Positions 1 through 13,022 of a stretch of 64,000 nucleotides of DNA are shown piece after piece. The stretch covers positions 10,316,193-10,380,192 of the forward strand of contig NC_051088.1 in the NCBI RefSeq assembly GCF_901709675.1. The letters run 5' to 3'. The position numbers and the translations under genes are program-made. Below the pieces are notes generated by a model. The model made no database searches, was not told the DNA's origin, and saw only the letters and a program-made list of their open reading frames with translations. Source of the stretch: Syngnathus acus. Lineage: Eukaryota > Chordata > Actinopteri > Syngnathiformes > Syngnathidae. The stretch's first letter is position 1; every line of letters starts with the position of its first letter.

Positions 1-1800
1 CTTATGGCGTTAGGGCTGTCTGATTAAATTCCAAATCCAGGAATTAGCAGCAAAACTACATCAAGGCTAAAATATGCTGACAGAGTCGAGGAAGGAGAAA
101 CAAGAAAATGAGCATGTGGTAAATCCTTGGGGACAAGTACAGTTATCATCGCATCCGCTCTTTCACTACGGAAAGACATTTTTATTTGCTCTAGTAATAT
201 GTCTGTCCTTGATGTTACAGGTATCATATTTAATCTCATATCGTTTCCACCAGCCTGAAGTCATCATTTGTTATCAGCGTCAGTAGTTCTATTTCTGATT
301 CTAGCAAAAGTTTGAGTTGATCTGACAATTGCAAGCGGCTGTTTTGTAGTCTGGGAAAGTTTCCATCACGTATTGTGCTCCAGATGGCTCTTGACCAGCA
401 AGTAGCAGAACACACTAATGTTCTCCTCTGTGGCTCTTTCAAGAACCACCAGGCTTGCTGCCTCAGAACGTCTCACTTCTCTTCTTTCTCCCATCTTAAA
501 TCCTCTAAAGACTTGTAGTCACTTTGTGTCGGGCTCTTGAGCTATGCTTGATGTTTGTGGCTCTCCTGACTAAATGCAGTAATGCCAAGTTGCATTAGAT
601 AATGGAGCAAATCATTTTTATCAAACAGATGTGACTGCTCTATGACTACGTACCCTTTTGATGTGATTTAAAACTGGAAGGATATTTGGTCAATGATTGC
701 TCCTTTGGCACGTCTTTCTTCAAATGTATGTAAATAAGTTCTGGGATACAATTTAGGTTTCATCATATGGACTATATTTTTCATGAGTACTTCTACAAGG
801 TTGATTACTTGTCTCTGATTTCTTATTCTTTATCTTAGCAAGACATTTGAAACATTTGCGTGCTTCCAACTCAATCCGAACAGCAGAAGGCTCCATAAAG
901 AAGTCCTGGGACATGTCTGATGCCGAAGAGCAAGCCAATCAAACGTCTTTGGGTTGAACTAAAACAGGTTTGGGACAGAAGCAGCAGACCCTCTCTCAGG
1001 TCCAACATCAGAAACCTCTGTCTTCATGACAAAATAAATCCCAAACACACACGTTAACATATTGTATGTAAGCAACAGAAGAAGCATGGAAACTGTTATA
1101 AGTACAGATGCAAGGGGCAGGGAGGGCCTTGGTTAAAATAGTTACAATAAATCTTAATTGATGTGGCTGCCATGCTGATGGAGTGTTGCTAGTAAAAAAA
1201 CAAGTAAGTGCATGACCACCATGTCTGTCATGTTAAGTCCAGAAGCAGCAGTGAGTTCAGCACAGCTTCCGACTGGAACCAATCCAAACAGAATCTCAAG
1301 ACCAAATCCCTTAATTGCCCTTTTTTCTGACTAAATACATGAAGGAGGACCCAGAGTCAGAATAAACTCACCTGTCCATTTGCTTGTGGAAACCAACCAC
1401 CAAAATGGTTCAGTACTTCCAAGTTTGGGATCAGTGTCCACCTGAGCCTTCCGAGTCCATGCTTAAAAGTAGCTCACAAAAAAAAATCCCTCCTATTTGC
1501 CACTACCATGGTGCACCTTGTCTACGAAGAGGTAAGTTCTAATGGAGTCAAGCAACTCCAGGCCATAGAAAGTGGTTGGATGCACACAATTCCAAAAATT
1601 CAATTCCAATTGTATAATAAAAGAAAATCCTGTGATGTGAAAAGAGGGTAAAAAAACACCAGCCAAAAAGTTCAGTTTTTGTCTCCGAAATGCTTCCAAA
1701 AAGAAAGCACAAGAAGGTACTCCCCAATTCTGCAGTCACTTTCACTGATGAGCGGCAGCACTCCGACTCCACTTAGAAAAACACACAAAAAGTCTTCCTA
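1..1800. other. no gene recognised
   Basis: No convincing exon, RNA gene or mobile element was recognised here. The open frames are short (under 80 codons), lack family resemblance and occur on both strands as expected by chance. A short start-codon-to-splice-donor signal at 1508-1537 is listed among the findings. Confidence 0.5.
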
Positions 1801-1804
1801 ACAT

Positions 1805-2045
1805 ACACATGTGAGGGGGTTGCGCGCACACACATATACACACACACACAGGAGCTGAGCGGCGCTGAAGTGCTCAGAGGGAGAGCAGGCAGGAATAATG
1901 GATTTAATTCAAGAGGGGAGAGACAGGGAGGGATGGAGCGATAGAGGGAGGAGGGAAAGGTGGGATAAAAGAGGAAGGGGAGTGGAAAGGGGCGTGTGCG
2001 TGCGTGTGTGCGTGCGTGTGTGAGTGCGTGTGCGTGTGTGTGATT
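1805..2045. repeat. low-complexity block: CA run, purine-rich tract, TG/CG run
   Basis: Three simple-sequence parts follow each other: an alternating CA stretch at about 1825-1850, a purine-rich (GGGA/GAGG-type) tract at about 1875-1990, and a GTGCG/TGTG run at about 1991-2045. Read on the minus strand the middle part is a CT-rich tract with a TTTTATCCC stretch, resembling a fish promoter or 5' untranslated region, but no linked coding exon was found. Confidence 0.7.
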
Positions 2046-4460
2046 ATCTGTCTGTGCACTACTGTATGTTTGCATTGGAAGCAGCTTTCACATTTTTCAT
2101 TCTCAAATCATTACTTGGTAAAATGTGAATCATTGTCGGTAAAGCAATATTAATCCAATGGTTGAAATGCAGAGAATTCTCGGTATACTAAAAAAACAAC
2201 TCGAAAAATTGTGGTCCTCAAATTGTCTTGCAATAAGGAGTGCGTCTTTGTTGTTGCCATGGTGACCCCGGTGGGCCAACTGGGACACCTAAGATTTTGA
2301 TTTATGCTGGCATTGGTGTTACATTTCAGAAAGGTTATGACTGAAAATCACCAAATGTTTTCTACTTTGACTTAAATATTTTATATTGTATGTATGTATG
2401 TCACGTGGTTAATCACATACTCTGACATCATCATCACATACAGTGCAGTCATACAACTTGCGTATTTGTTTTGTTAAATAAACCCAAAAGCTCGTGTATG
2501 AAATTAAATGAGAAAAATATGAAAACTAGACATTTTCACAACAATTATAATTTTACTTTGATTTCATATAACCAGAAATAGTCTGTTAGTTTTTGTGTTT
2601 TTTATAGCATTCTTATTTTTTTCAATTTATTTTTTTATTTTTAGTTCTAGTTTATTTTTAGGTTTTTTTTCCACTGGAATAATCTCCATTCACACAAAAA
2701 GGATTGTGATAGCCATGCATGGATGGATAATATCTCTAATGGTGGACATGCTCTAAATTAAACTCTGTCTTGTGATCTGTTGGTGGGAAGCAATTATTTG
2801 TAACGTGGTTTTTACAACACACCGAATGTTGAAATACATCTCTTTTTAATTCCGCTGAACATCTCTGCACATCAAAGCATCAATGCCCATCGGGTGAATT
2901 TTAAGGCTACACCACTTGTGAGGATCATCAGACTTCACCGATTTACCACAAAACCAATGTTTTCCCCCTGATAGAAGCTGATTCCTTTTCTATTGCAAAA
3001 GCAGAGAGGCTTAAGACAAAAGTCTTTGTGAGGACCACAGCCCGTAAAGACATTAAGACGGCTTTATGACGGACAGGTCAGCAGGAGGGTGCGAGAGGCA
3101 AATAAAAATAAAACCTGCTCACAAACACACGTATTGTGCAGACAATATACACAGACCACAGTGAGCCCGCATCCCCTAATGTGAGACTCATGACCTCTCA
3201 CTGGGCGTCATACCCTGCCTGCTGGGCGTCCGTTTTGTGGATTTGTTTGAGGGTTGCCGGGCGAAGTTCAGCACCTGCCAATGGAATGAAGGCGAAAAAT
3301 TGTGATGTAACGCACTGCCAGTGCAAGTGAGCACTGCTCAGTTACAACGTCACTGGATCAAAGAGTGTAATTTTTTTTTCTTTCTCTCATTGAAAGTGTT
3401 GGCATGGGCAACCTTCCCGGCAGAATAATCATGCACACGGTCCTTTCGGTGCAGTCATTGTAATAGCGCCCTGCGATATCTTATCTAAAAATCCTCGGAT
3501 TAGCAGACATTCATGCTAACTTTGCAGGTGTTTAGCCACAAAAGGGGTGTTGGGAAAAGAAGAATGTAAGAAGAAAAGAATGATATACAATGGACATCAA
3601 ATTGGAAATCGTAAGACTGCTCCCACAAGTTAGAGTGCTATAAAAAATCTCAACAGAAATAAAACATGATTTTTACGACAACATACAACTTATTCCAGTT
3701 AAGGATGTCAAGATATTACTTCATAATTGTCATTGCAATTAATGAAGGTTTAATAATCTTTGACCCAAGAATATAATTTTAACCTATGAATGGAAACAAA
3801 GACAAGTTCCAATTTGTGTCTATTATGTAGCCTCCCTTACTGTAAGGAGTTGGCGTCCTATCTTTTTTTCACGTTAAAACTGTCAGGGAAAGATTTAAGA
3901 TTTGTGCATGAAAGGAATGTTTAGGCATGGGTAGAGTTACAGCCATTTTTCACTGTGTCATTCTTCGCTCGGTGGATAAAAACTGCAAGAATGCTCACAA
4001 TGATGATTCCCTCTTCATGGCAATGGGTCATCAAAGGGATCATGTGCTAGATTGGTTTTGACAGGTCCATGACATCCCAATCACTCTTTCCCTCCTAGCC
4101 CGTATTTCAGCTTATGCATAGGATGAAGTCATCCCTCATATGATACAAATGCCAATTAGCCCCCACTGCATGTCAAGCTATCTTATCAGCTAACAAGCTA
4201 TCAACACCAGCATGTGTCATTGCTTCCTATCGGAAAATTCTTCCTTGAGCCTCACTGCTACTCTGTTTGTGTTGATCTTTATCCAGAGTGTCCTTCTCTA
4301 AATACTCTGGTGATTAGAAATAGAATGAGTTGACTTGTGATTCAAGTCCAGTCTGACTGCTCTTTCAAATTCTCATGCCTCAATTTTTCTGTCATCATCC
4401 TACACCAGATGATTGGATGGTGCGCGTCACAAACAGTTGGTTGAAACTCAGTCTGTGTAT
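2046..4460. other. intergenic or intronic, no gene recognised
   Basis: AT-rich DNA with T-runs (about 2600-2670) and no open frame above 65 codons. Only an X-box-like motif at 2253-2266 stands out. A stretch near 3695-3740 resembles an old dispersed repeat, too decayed to assign. Confidence 0.5.
2253..2266. promoter_or_regulatory. RFX X-box-like palindrome
   Basis: GTTGCCATGGTGAC matches the palindromic X-box bound by RFX transcription factors (two GTTGCC-type half sites back to back). The same 14-mer recurs at 21023-21036. This is motif identity only; no nearby start of transcription supports function. Confidence 0.35.
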
Positions 4461-4462
4461 TC

Positions 4463-4590
4463 CATCCATCCATCCGTCCATCCATCCAGCCTATCAAAGC
4501 TGGGTTGAAGGTAGATTTCACCCACCACCAGTCCGTCGCAAGACATAAATAGAGCCATTCTCACTCACATTCACACCGTCACTGTGTTGA
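4463..4590 (-). repeat. old tRNA-derived SINE relic (3' part)
   Basis: A CCAT/CCGT run (4463-4490) is followed by a diverged reverse complement of the SINE body seen intact at 25056-25422: an AGCCTATC block, CCAGTCCGTCGCAAGACA (for the usual CCAGCCAATCGCAGGGCA) and CACTCACATTCACACCGT. Order and orientation match the SINE 3' half on the minus strand. Divergence is high, so the insertion is old. Confidence 0.65.
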
Positions 4591-4929
4591 AACTAAACCT
4601 AAATTACAAGTACCAAAGTCATTGAAAGGTACCACTGCACATAACTTCTCCACTAGTAGCACATTTTCTTTTACCAACTCATAAATCCTAAGTAACAGTC
4701 CAAAGATATCTTGTTATAATTAGTCATCTCATCATTGACCAAGTTCGCAAGGCCAGCAATAACTTGATCTTTGACCTTAATTTCTATTATGGTCTTCACA
4801 CATTATGGAATATTCCATTTGATTACAGGACTAACGCAATAAATAAATAGCCACATGACAAATTTGTTTGTGCTTCTCCAGCTGTCGTTTCATCTTTTGA
4901 TTTTCTGTAGAGTTTCTCATCATGTGAGT

Positions 4930-5050
4930 AGTGGGTGACCTGGAGCCTCGCCCTGCAGCTGACTTAGGGCGAGTACACCCTTGGCTGGTCGCCAGTCAAT
5001 CACAGGCCGCACAGCTACACAAACTCACACAAGCACGAGGATGTCATGAT
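4930..5050 (-). repeat. old tRNA-derived SINE relic
   Basis: The stretch contains GACTTAGGGCGAGTACACCC, then TGGTCGCCAGTCAATCACAG and an ACAAACTCACACAAGCAC block. These are the diverged reverse complement of the central and 3' parts of the same SINE family. No ATGG tail is preserved. Confidence 0.6.
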
Positions 5051-6060
5051 CTGCGCTCTGTGCTTTTGTTAACTTTGTTTTGATTAGATTTAGGTTTGTT
5101 TGTCTTTGGCCTTATGGCATATATTATATAATTAATACATCACAACGCAATCCACTGAAGACAAATACTTTTGGTCACATAAGACGATTATCTTAAGCAC
5201 ATACTGAGTGAGTTATGTGACCATTTAAGGCGTGTACCATCCTACACCATTCCCACAAATTGTGGATTGCGTCAGTCCTTTGATTATACTGCTTATTTCA
5301 CACATACGGTACAGCCAAACATATTTGGGAGGATATTGCTATAATCGTTTCAGCAGCTATGGGTAATGCTGTGTAAGTGCAGCGATAGACTTACATATGC
5401 TCTAAAGTTTACCTCCCCTGGCTATACTATAGGCCATTTCCTCGCAAAGGGAGTGATTTTCTTTGTACCCAGCATCCAACTAGATTCTCAATGGAGCAGT
5501 CGTAAATGCAGTGTTGTGTCAGAGGGGCTGTCTTTGTCTTGAAATCGAGCATGCAAGCTCTCCACAGCTTTGCGTGATGTGTCCTGGCAGGTAGTCTATG
5601 ACATGGTCCCCTGACCCCCTTGACATCGAGGGGATTATTGGGGCCCCAATATAGGAGGGCAGCAGGACCGAGTGTTACAGGTAGAAAGAGAGAAAAGGAG
5701 GCTCTTCTTTTCTTTGGAAACCTTGAGGGCATAGGAACCTGTAATCCTCCCTCTTTGTCTTTGATGTGGTCACACGCAAGTGACAGGGTGGAGTTGACAG
5801 GTGGGGGCAGTCTGGAGTGCGAGGGGTCCGGGCTTGGGGAGAAGAAAGGGTTGAGTATGGTGCCAGGAGGCTCGGAGATGGGACTAACACCTCTCAGGGC
5901 ATGCATCACACCCCAATTGATTGCAAGGGTCGGCATATGACCACCACCAAGCATACAAATCCAAAAGGGTAGCCAAACAAGGTGAAATATCCATACAAAG
6001 TAAATATCATGACTTTCTTTCCATCTGTAGAATGTACATGTACACTAAGAAACACTAAAG
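5051..6060. other. no recognised gene; one unexplained open frame
   Basis: A 175-codon open frame lies on the minus strand (5954-5427), overlapped by a 106-codon frame on the plus strand (5620-5940). Neither translation resembles a family I know; both are rich in P, S and L or in G and E, as expected when a GC-richer stretch is read in several frames. No splice-site pair clearly brackets either. Probably noncoding, but it is the GC-richest non-repeat stretch of the first 11 kb. Confidence 0.4.
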
Positions 6061-6061
6061 C

Positions 6062-6185
6062 CAGGGGTGGCGCTACATCAGGGTTAAGGGGGCTATAGCC
6101 CCGTCAGAAATCTGTAAAATAAAATAAAATAAAATAAAATGTAACTGGGACACATTTTATTTGATATTCTAAAATATTTTGGAGG
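6062..6185. repeat. dispersed-repeat fragment with (AAAAT)n
   Basis: CAGGGGTGGCGCTAC... followed by GGGGGCTATAGCCCC looks like the terminal part of a fish DNA transposon. It runs into five or more AAAAT units (6115-6140). The family cannot be assigned from this fragment. Confidence 0.35.
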
Positions 6186-9100
6186 GGCATACAGTATACA
6201 TTATTTGTGTTTTGGAGAACAGCATGTGTGGAATGATTTTGCAAGAATGAATCAGGTAAGAAATATTCTAATCCAAAACAACAAATGAAAAAAGCAGGTT
6301 TTGAAGGTCACAACGTGGATTAGAACACCTTGCATGGCCACGGCTTTCATGCGCGCACACGCACACACATACAAAGCAGTATTTTGCAGTGGAATGCACA
6401 TTTCTGCACTAGTTCCCACCACTATTAAATCTAGTTGGCTGAACACCGGCTTATAAAGGTGTCTCTGTATGCAGGGCAAAACTGAAAATTAAACAAAATG
6501 AAGCCATTTCCAAACAAACTTGACGTACCACAAATGTCAGCACAGCCTGACCCTGTAATTCTGTTCTTTGCTTTAATCGAACTTGAGCTATTGGTGAACT
6601 GTTCCTGCTGATACAAGAACCCAGAAAAGATCAGTGTTGTGGAGGACTAAAGAAAGGGAAATCACCTACTCAAAGATGAAGGCTTAAAAACATGAGACTG
6701 AACACTAACATTTACCGTCTAAAGGCCCACACATGCATCAGTCCTGGCGCTTCGTGCAGGTTAAATAGATGATCACACCTTGTGACAATGCTTTTATTCA
6801 ATAAACATGTTTTTGTTGTTGTTGTTGCAGCTGTTTTTTAATTTTATTATTATTATTATTATTACGTTCTATCGTTCCCTGTACCATTATTATCTTCTGC
6901 ATGTGCAGTATAGGAATGTCGGGTTCTGTATTCTGCAAGTTTACATACATAGTCACATGGTAACATGGTAAAGATCACAATAACATTACTACACAATTCA
7001 CAATCACACAATTCACAATCACAATTCATTACTACAGTAATGAAGTCAAGAGTATATGGATGTACACTACTGTATGTACTTTTCCTAAGTGAGGGATTTG
7101 AAAGATTAAGACTCACTACCAATTGCCGCACAAACAACTCTTTCAGGCAGGGACGTCAAATCAGGGCAGCAGGCGGGCACCCGAGAGACAGCTGACATTG
7201 TCCCATATCAATGACAAAGTACAACAATGTGGCGCTGTCTCTTACTCGCTGTTAATAGCTGCAGATACACAGGCAGAGCATGGGGGGGGGGGGGGGGGTT
7301 ACGGGGGCAGTGCCCACCCTTCCCCAGAAATATGACAGGTGCCCGGCCAGATAATTGACTTTTGGGTACATGCCGATTTTTCCGGGAATTGATTTCCACA
7401 TTCCCCTTGTTCTCCGTAGTGAGCATATAACGAATCTTCATCAGCATTTTCTGAGAAGTTTTTGTAAAATATTTTTTTGTTTTGTTTGTGACATCCTTGT
7501 TTAAATATAACCAGCATGTATTATACAACCTTTTTCTTTGGTTTGCTTACAGTGTTTGTGTCAATCACCGTGTTTAATAAAATATATTATTGTTTATCTA
7601 CCGTCTAGGTTTTTGTTTTGGGAGTGGTCCCTCTATGGTCCTTCTTTCAGATGTGCATCAAACACACCATTCAACGTCTAAAACACTTAAACAGATTGTG
7701 GGAGTGGGTGGAAACTTTCAATTGTTTCAACGAGACCCCAAACATAATGAGGAAAATATTCCTAGTGTCGCCTTGCTGCACTTGAAGTGTGTGGTGCACC
7801 AACAAAGCACGCATAATGTCTCTGCAGACAATTGCAAAGCCAATCCCACAAACCAGATGTCTGTACAAGTACCAGAATTGTCTTGTGAAAGCCAACATGG
7901 TTCCACTGGCTATTTAGACTGGCACGAAATGAAAAAGTTAGAAAAGAAGGAGACATAGAAGTACTAGTGATAACTCTGAGCTTATCTGTTTATTTACAGT
8001 GCCGTTGCAAAGGTAACACTTTATTTATGAGAGGCACAGTACAGGTCGAAAGGAGCCACAAACACACTATCGCATGCACAAAGAAAGCAGATGATTTGAG
8101 GTTACCACGGAAACGTGGCAACACGCCTTGTTATCACAGAGGCAACATCTGTGATTAGCTTACGGTAGCTTCCAAACACAGTGAGTGTGCACACACACAA
8201 ATCAAAGCTGGAACGTGAACAAAAACACCACGCAAAGTGCAGTTTGATCAGATGTCACGGGATTACTGAGGCTACTGGAAAGCAGCGTTCCGCTCTCGCA
8301 GACATTAGCTCATATATTCAATAGATCGTGACATTATCACACAGCATATTGAGCGCCTCTATCAACAATATTTTTATTTTACATTTCTGTTGCTAGTGAC
8401 TGCATAAATGCTGATATTGCTGATATATACTGGATGTTTGTTGAAATAATTTTTGAAGAGTTTCAGGAATCCGCTTATTCAATTCTTAAATGTGCATTTG
8501 AAGAAATGTACAGATTGCATGATCAATTCATTGAATTGTTCTTTTCAGTTATGAAAATATTTACCTCATTTTTAGCTTTTGTTTGGCGCAAACTAATTAT
8601 GACTTTAAAATATTGATGCCAATCCTAATGCAAATGTCAAATAATTGACAAAAAAAGCGGAAATCAATACATTCAAATATAACAAAACTATAGCTAAACT
8701 CCAAGCTACGTATTTTATTTTAGCCTTGAAATAAACTTTGCGTACAAATACAACAAACAATAATATTAGCGCCAGCACTATAACAGACATGTAAAGCTGT
8801 GTCCCTTCAATTGTTAGACCACAATTCATAGAACAACAGTGATGTGTTTATTTTAGGAATAACCTGGTAGTTTATTTGAATTATGATGGCGAATTGGGTC
8901 AAAGCAGTTTAGCCCATATACTGTACATCATGAAATAATTTTCTCCAGCACAGCCTCTGTTCCCTGGCTTCCTCCATCCATCCACCTTGAGGTTGCAGGT
9001 TGTCGGCCAAGTGGAACAGGATTAGAACGCTCTCAGTATTAGACTGTCCTAGCCAAACAAACTGTCATTTCCCTGTGTTTTGGCTTCCCTCTTCAAACCT

Positions 9101-11690
9101 CCCCACCCCCCTCTCGGAGTCCACGTGTCAAGGGAGGGAGGGGGCCTAAGCAGCATGAGGAGAGACAAAGACTGGTGGATAGATTTACGAAAGGGACACA
9201 AGCTCGACTTTTCCTATCACAAATTATTTGAGCATTAAAGACAAAGGAGAAGGGCGAAGACAGGATATAGTCATTTACCCCCAAAAAAAGTCCATTGATA
9301 TCGACCTTGTCAACGAATTATTCACAGGATGAAGCTTTGAACCTGACACCTCCAACAGAGATATCACAAGCGACTGATATTTGGCACTTTGACGACGAGG
9401 TTGTCTATGATTTTTATGAAAATGTATTTATCAGGTTTCTTCAGGACTACAATGTATATTAGGCTCATCCAAAATTGCTTTAAATAGCTTAAATGATGAT
9501 TTGAGTATTTGAAAATATGTTATATGAAGACAAAAATCCAGCTAAAATTTAAATTAAGGTATGTTTGGGAAATTGATTGAAAAATCGACATTGTTACTCG
9601 GATTGAAGGCAATGATGTACTCTTCTCACTCTGAAATGTATTGTGTGCTGTTATCCTGACTTTAGCTAGCAGGCTCGCTATTTTGCATGCAAATATTTCA
9701 CACATGAAACTATGCTTTGGAGTTTTGGTTCCAGTCTGCGCCTTTAGAAGTGTCTTAAGCCCGATACTGAATGTTTCCAGACAATACAACGTTAATAGTA
9801 TTCCTTCCCCAACAACAAACAGCATGTTGGACCGGGACATGACCATTTTTTGGCATCCAGATGGCAAATAATGAAATCAAGATGATGAGGATGGCAAAGC
9901 CACATTGGGGTGCACAGACGCGGAGCATAAAGCGTTCACCGAGTGTTCTCATATGATTGTAACCAAGATTCATCGCACAGATATTGCGACTTCATCTTCA
10001 AACCCGTGAAACTTGAGAGCCACCGTTATTTATTATCTTCAGTGTCTATACTGCCTTTTAAAATGCAAACAGAAGCTTTCCTTTCGCCAACATGTGCTGT
10101 GTAACTGTTTCCAGGAGTAACGGAGCGCCATCTTTCATTTGGCTCTCACTTTGTTGGCACTGTTGTGTCACTACGTGAAGCAGATCGCACTGTATGAAGA
10201 AGAAAAGATGCTGCACTATTCATACTGTTAATTCTGAATTACCGAAAGCGTTTTTTTGGCAACACACACAAAGAAGGAGCAGCTTCAATAAGAGGAGTAA
10301 GACTCCCCAATCATGTAGTTTATTTTCAAAGTAGACACTTTTATTGATATACGTATATGTTTTACTATTAAATGTGGCTACCTTCATTTTACATCAGACC
10401 GGTAACATTGTTGTGTATAGGTTGCTATCATTTTTTTTATGATTTAAAAAAAAAATTAAATGACTTTTATTTGTCGACATTTAGATCTTCATAAAAGAAT
10501 AAATCAATTATATTTTTGATCAGTGCTGCTTAACGATTTCCATGACATGCTGCAATCTACTTTATAGTCTGCAATGTGAGCAGGACTCCAGTTTGAACTA
10601 CTTATTATCTGGCATCCAAAAAGTGAAAATAATAAAGTCAAGACCCCAGTCATCAAGCAGCAGTAGCGTGTAGTGATGGATTCTCTGAAACTATAATCTT
10701 AGTTTCTGCAGACTGTGGGTAATTTATCAGGCATCATGTTGTCAGACCACAGGGCGAGATATCATCAAAGGGCTACTAATGCACGCCCAATCGATTAAGA
10801 TTTGTTGTTCTTCCCCATTGTGTAAATGAAACCATCAGGCTGTTAACACAGAGATACCACAGGCAGCTTTCGCAACAAAGCGAATTTGGATGGCGATGTC
10901 GGATGAATTACATTTGTATAACAAAAATGGAATATGAATATAAGGTCATACGGTTATTTCACATGAAACATAACTCAAAATAAATTGCTAAAGACATCCA
11001 GATGTGAGGTCTGTTTATTGTTGCAATTACACTGAGACAAAAGGTTTGGGACACGACCATGATGCCTACAGATTGCGCTCCGTTTATTATGCTTTGATGG
11101 TCGGTAAATAAATATGTCATTATTTTATATTGAGAACCAAGTCATTACATTACAGGAGTCAAATCATATTTTTAGTGAGCCAGAAAATGGAAATATTCAC
11201 ACCAGAATTACGCTTGGTTTGTTGCACACCTAGTCTCATAAGTTAATTTTCCCGACATTGTTTTTCTCTCACAATTACAACTTGATCATTTATTTCGTCC
11301 ACTATTTTTCTTCTCTGTTTTTTCCTGGTTTGTCGCCAAGCTAAGTGATAGGAGCGGCTCTATTTTCTTCCATTTAAACCCGCCACTGGTTATGACAACT
11401 TAACCTGCACTGAATTAATGCAATGGGGTTCGTGTGTGTGTGTGTGTGTGTGTGTTATTTCATGCAGCTATTAATCATTAGCGGGATTCTCCGCGACATC
11501 AGCTTTGCACTGTGTAGATATCTGTTCCTAAGTCAATTATTTTTTACTGTCTCTTTACTTTTTGGCATCTTCACATCGTATTTGCTGGTTGTTTCCGCAG
11601 CTTTTTCTTATCACACAAGAAAGATGTGTGTGTGCTCGTTCATGTGTGCAAAGTGGATGCAGGTGCTTACGTGAACAAGTGTGAATGCAG
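6186..11690. other. intergenic or intronic, no gene recognised
   Basis: No supported exon. Contents noted: (ATT)n at 6846-6864; a 15-16-bp unit (ACAATTCACAATCAC) repeated two and a half times at about 6991-7027; a 17-G homopolymer at 7282-7298; an X-box-like GTTACCACGGAAAC at about 8102; and a (GT)11 run at 11432-11455. The 122-codon open frame at 7590-7958 has no convincing homology. Confidence 0.5.
7282..7298 (+). repeat. poly-G tract (G17)
   Basis: Seventeen uninterrupted G residues, followed two bases later by GGGGG. It lies in a stretch (about 7140-7345) that reads like old repeat debris (GGGCAGTGCCCACCC, GACAGGTGCCC). The exact length in the assembly may be unreliable. Confidence 0.8.
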
Positions 11691-11692
11691 TA

Positions 11693-12063
11693 CAGTAATC
11701 CCTCGTAATATGACGGTTCACCTTTCACGGCCTCGCTGCTTCACGGATTCTTTTTTCCACAGTGCATTGTGTTATGGCTTCAGAAGAAAAAGACACTACA
11801 GAGCGGAGTCATGCCGCAGCGGCACAGTCAGCAGTGCAGTGAAATAGGCATGAGTCACAATTTGTCCTACTATATAGTACGTACTTCATATTGATGATTA
11901 AAATTATTATTTTAATGTAGTTATTTGTAAGAAAGTGTTTACTTCACTTTGTCAAACAAACCTATATAATAATGGTGAAAAAAAAAAGGTTCCTACTTCA
12001 CGGATTTCACCTATCATGGGTTCTTTTCGGAACATAACCCCAGTCAAAAACGAGGGATTACTG
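11693..12063. mobile_element. pogo/Tigger-like MITE with TA target duplication
   Basis: The 371-bp element begins CAGTAATCCCTCGT (11693-11706) and ends with its exact reverse complement ACGAGGGATTACTG (12050-12063). TA dinucleotides flank it on both sides (11691-11692 and 12064-12065), the target duplication of Tc1/mariner-superfamily transposons. The terminal CAGT...CCTCG pattern resembles Tigger/pogo inverted repeats. Subterminal CTTCACGGATT blocks appear near both ends in the same orientation. There is no transposase, so it depended on another element. Intact 14-bp ends and an intact duplication suggest it is not very old. Confidence 0.85.
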
Positions 12064-12065
12064 TA

Positions 12066-12737
12066 TTGTGTGCAAACTAGCGAGTCCCGTGTGGCTCTTT
12101 TGGAAGGGATAATGAAGGAACGGTGGTTGGCCACATCATGTGGAAGAAAAATGTAATTTATGGAATATGATTCAAATAGAGTAAGTATGCACGGCACATG
12201 TAAAGCTAGAGAAACCCGACATATGATAAAGCGGATCAGTCAGCAGAAGCATGTGGCCACAAACTGCTTGCCTTGCCATGTGGAAGAGAAAAGTTCAAGA
12301 AATTGCTGCTTCCTTATGCCATTGTAAATATGTGGTCGCACCACACCGCTTTGAGGGGAAAAGCAAAAGGGGGAAAAGCTGTCAATTAGTTGTGTACTAG
12401 CCAAAGAGGCTGCACACAAACACACACGTGTAGAATTTGGCATCAGTCCACAAAGCACAGAGGCATGACACCATTTGGAGGAGCTAAAAAAACAAATGCT
12501 CGTTTTGCTCCATTCATTTTCATAGTACCGGGAAATTTGATTCATTGAGAGCACACCAGTACATTTTATATTGAAAGAAAATCTGAACTTTTTTCACATT
12601 CTATATTACATATAAAAATCAATGTTATTATAGTTAATGAGAACTGACGAAATAAATTAAATTGAAAGGACAATTTCGTTGCCGCTAAAAAAACAAAAAA
12701 ACAAGAGTACTTTAAAAAAAACAAAAAATGATAGATT
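12066..12737. other. no gene recognised
   Basis: AT-rich, with A-runs near 12685-12730. No repeat family or exon was recognised. Confidence 0.45.
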
Positions 12738-13022
12738 CAAGATTCAAGATTCAAGAGTTTTTATTCGCCATGTTTGAGCGTGCCAAACAAGGAATTTGAC
12801 TTCGGTAAAACACACCCTCTGTTCAACATATAGGTGACTAACAACACTCAGGACATGTAAATAATGGCAAAAACAGTGTAGACAAATTCAAAAGGTGTGA
12901 AGAGCAGGATGTTATTGCACAGTAATGCCTCTGAGACTCTATGAGTGGTGTGAGTTCATCAGAGCAACAGCCTGGGGGAAGAAGCCTGGGGGAGGGGGGG
13001 GGGGGTGGGGGGGGACCTGACA
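12738..13022 (-). mobile_element. 5'-truncated LINE 3' end (CR1/L2/Rex1 type)
   Basis: Read on the minus strand, the frame ending near 12964 translates to FFPQAVALMNSHHS and a stop, the usual C-terminal end of fish jockey-superfamily LINE reverse transcriptase ORFs. A 3' untranslated region follows with AAATTCCTTG and AATAAAAACTCTTGAA, then tandem TTGAATC tail units (12735-12755). The 5' side stops in a G-rich homopolymer block (12985-13015), so only the last few codons and the tail survive. Confidence 0.7.

Noticed and set aside
7590-7958. 122-codon open frame with a FQRDPKH-like string resembling the Tc1 transposase QQDNDPKH motif
   Set aside because: The rest of the frame shows none of the Tc1 blocks at the right spacing; the string is too short to count.
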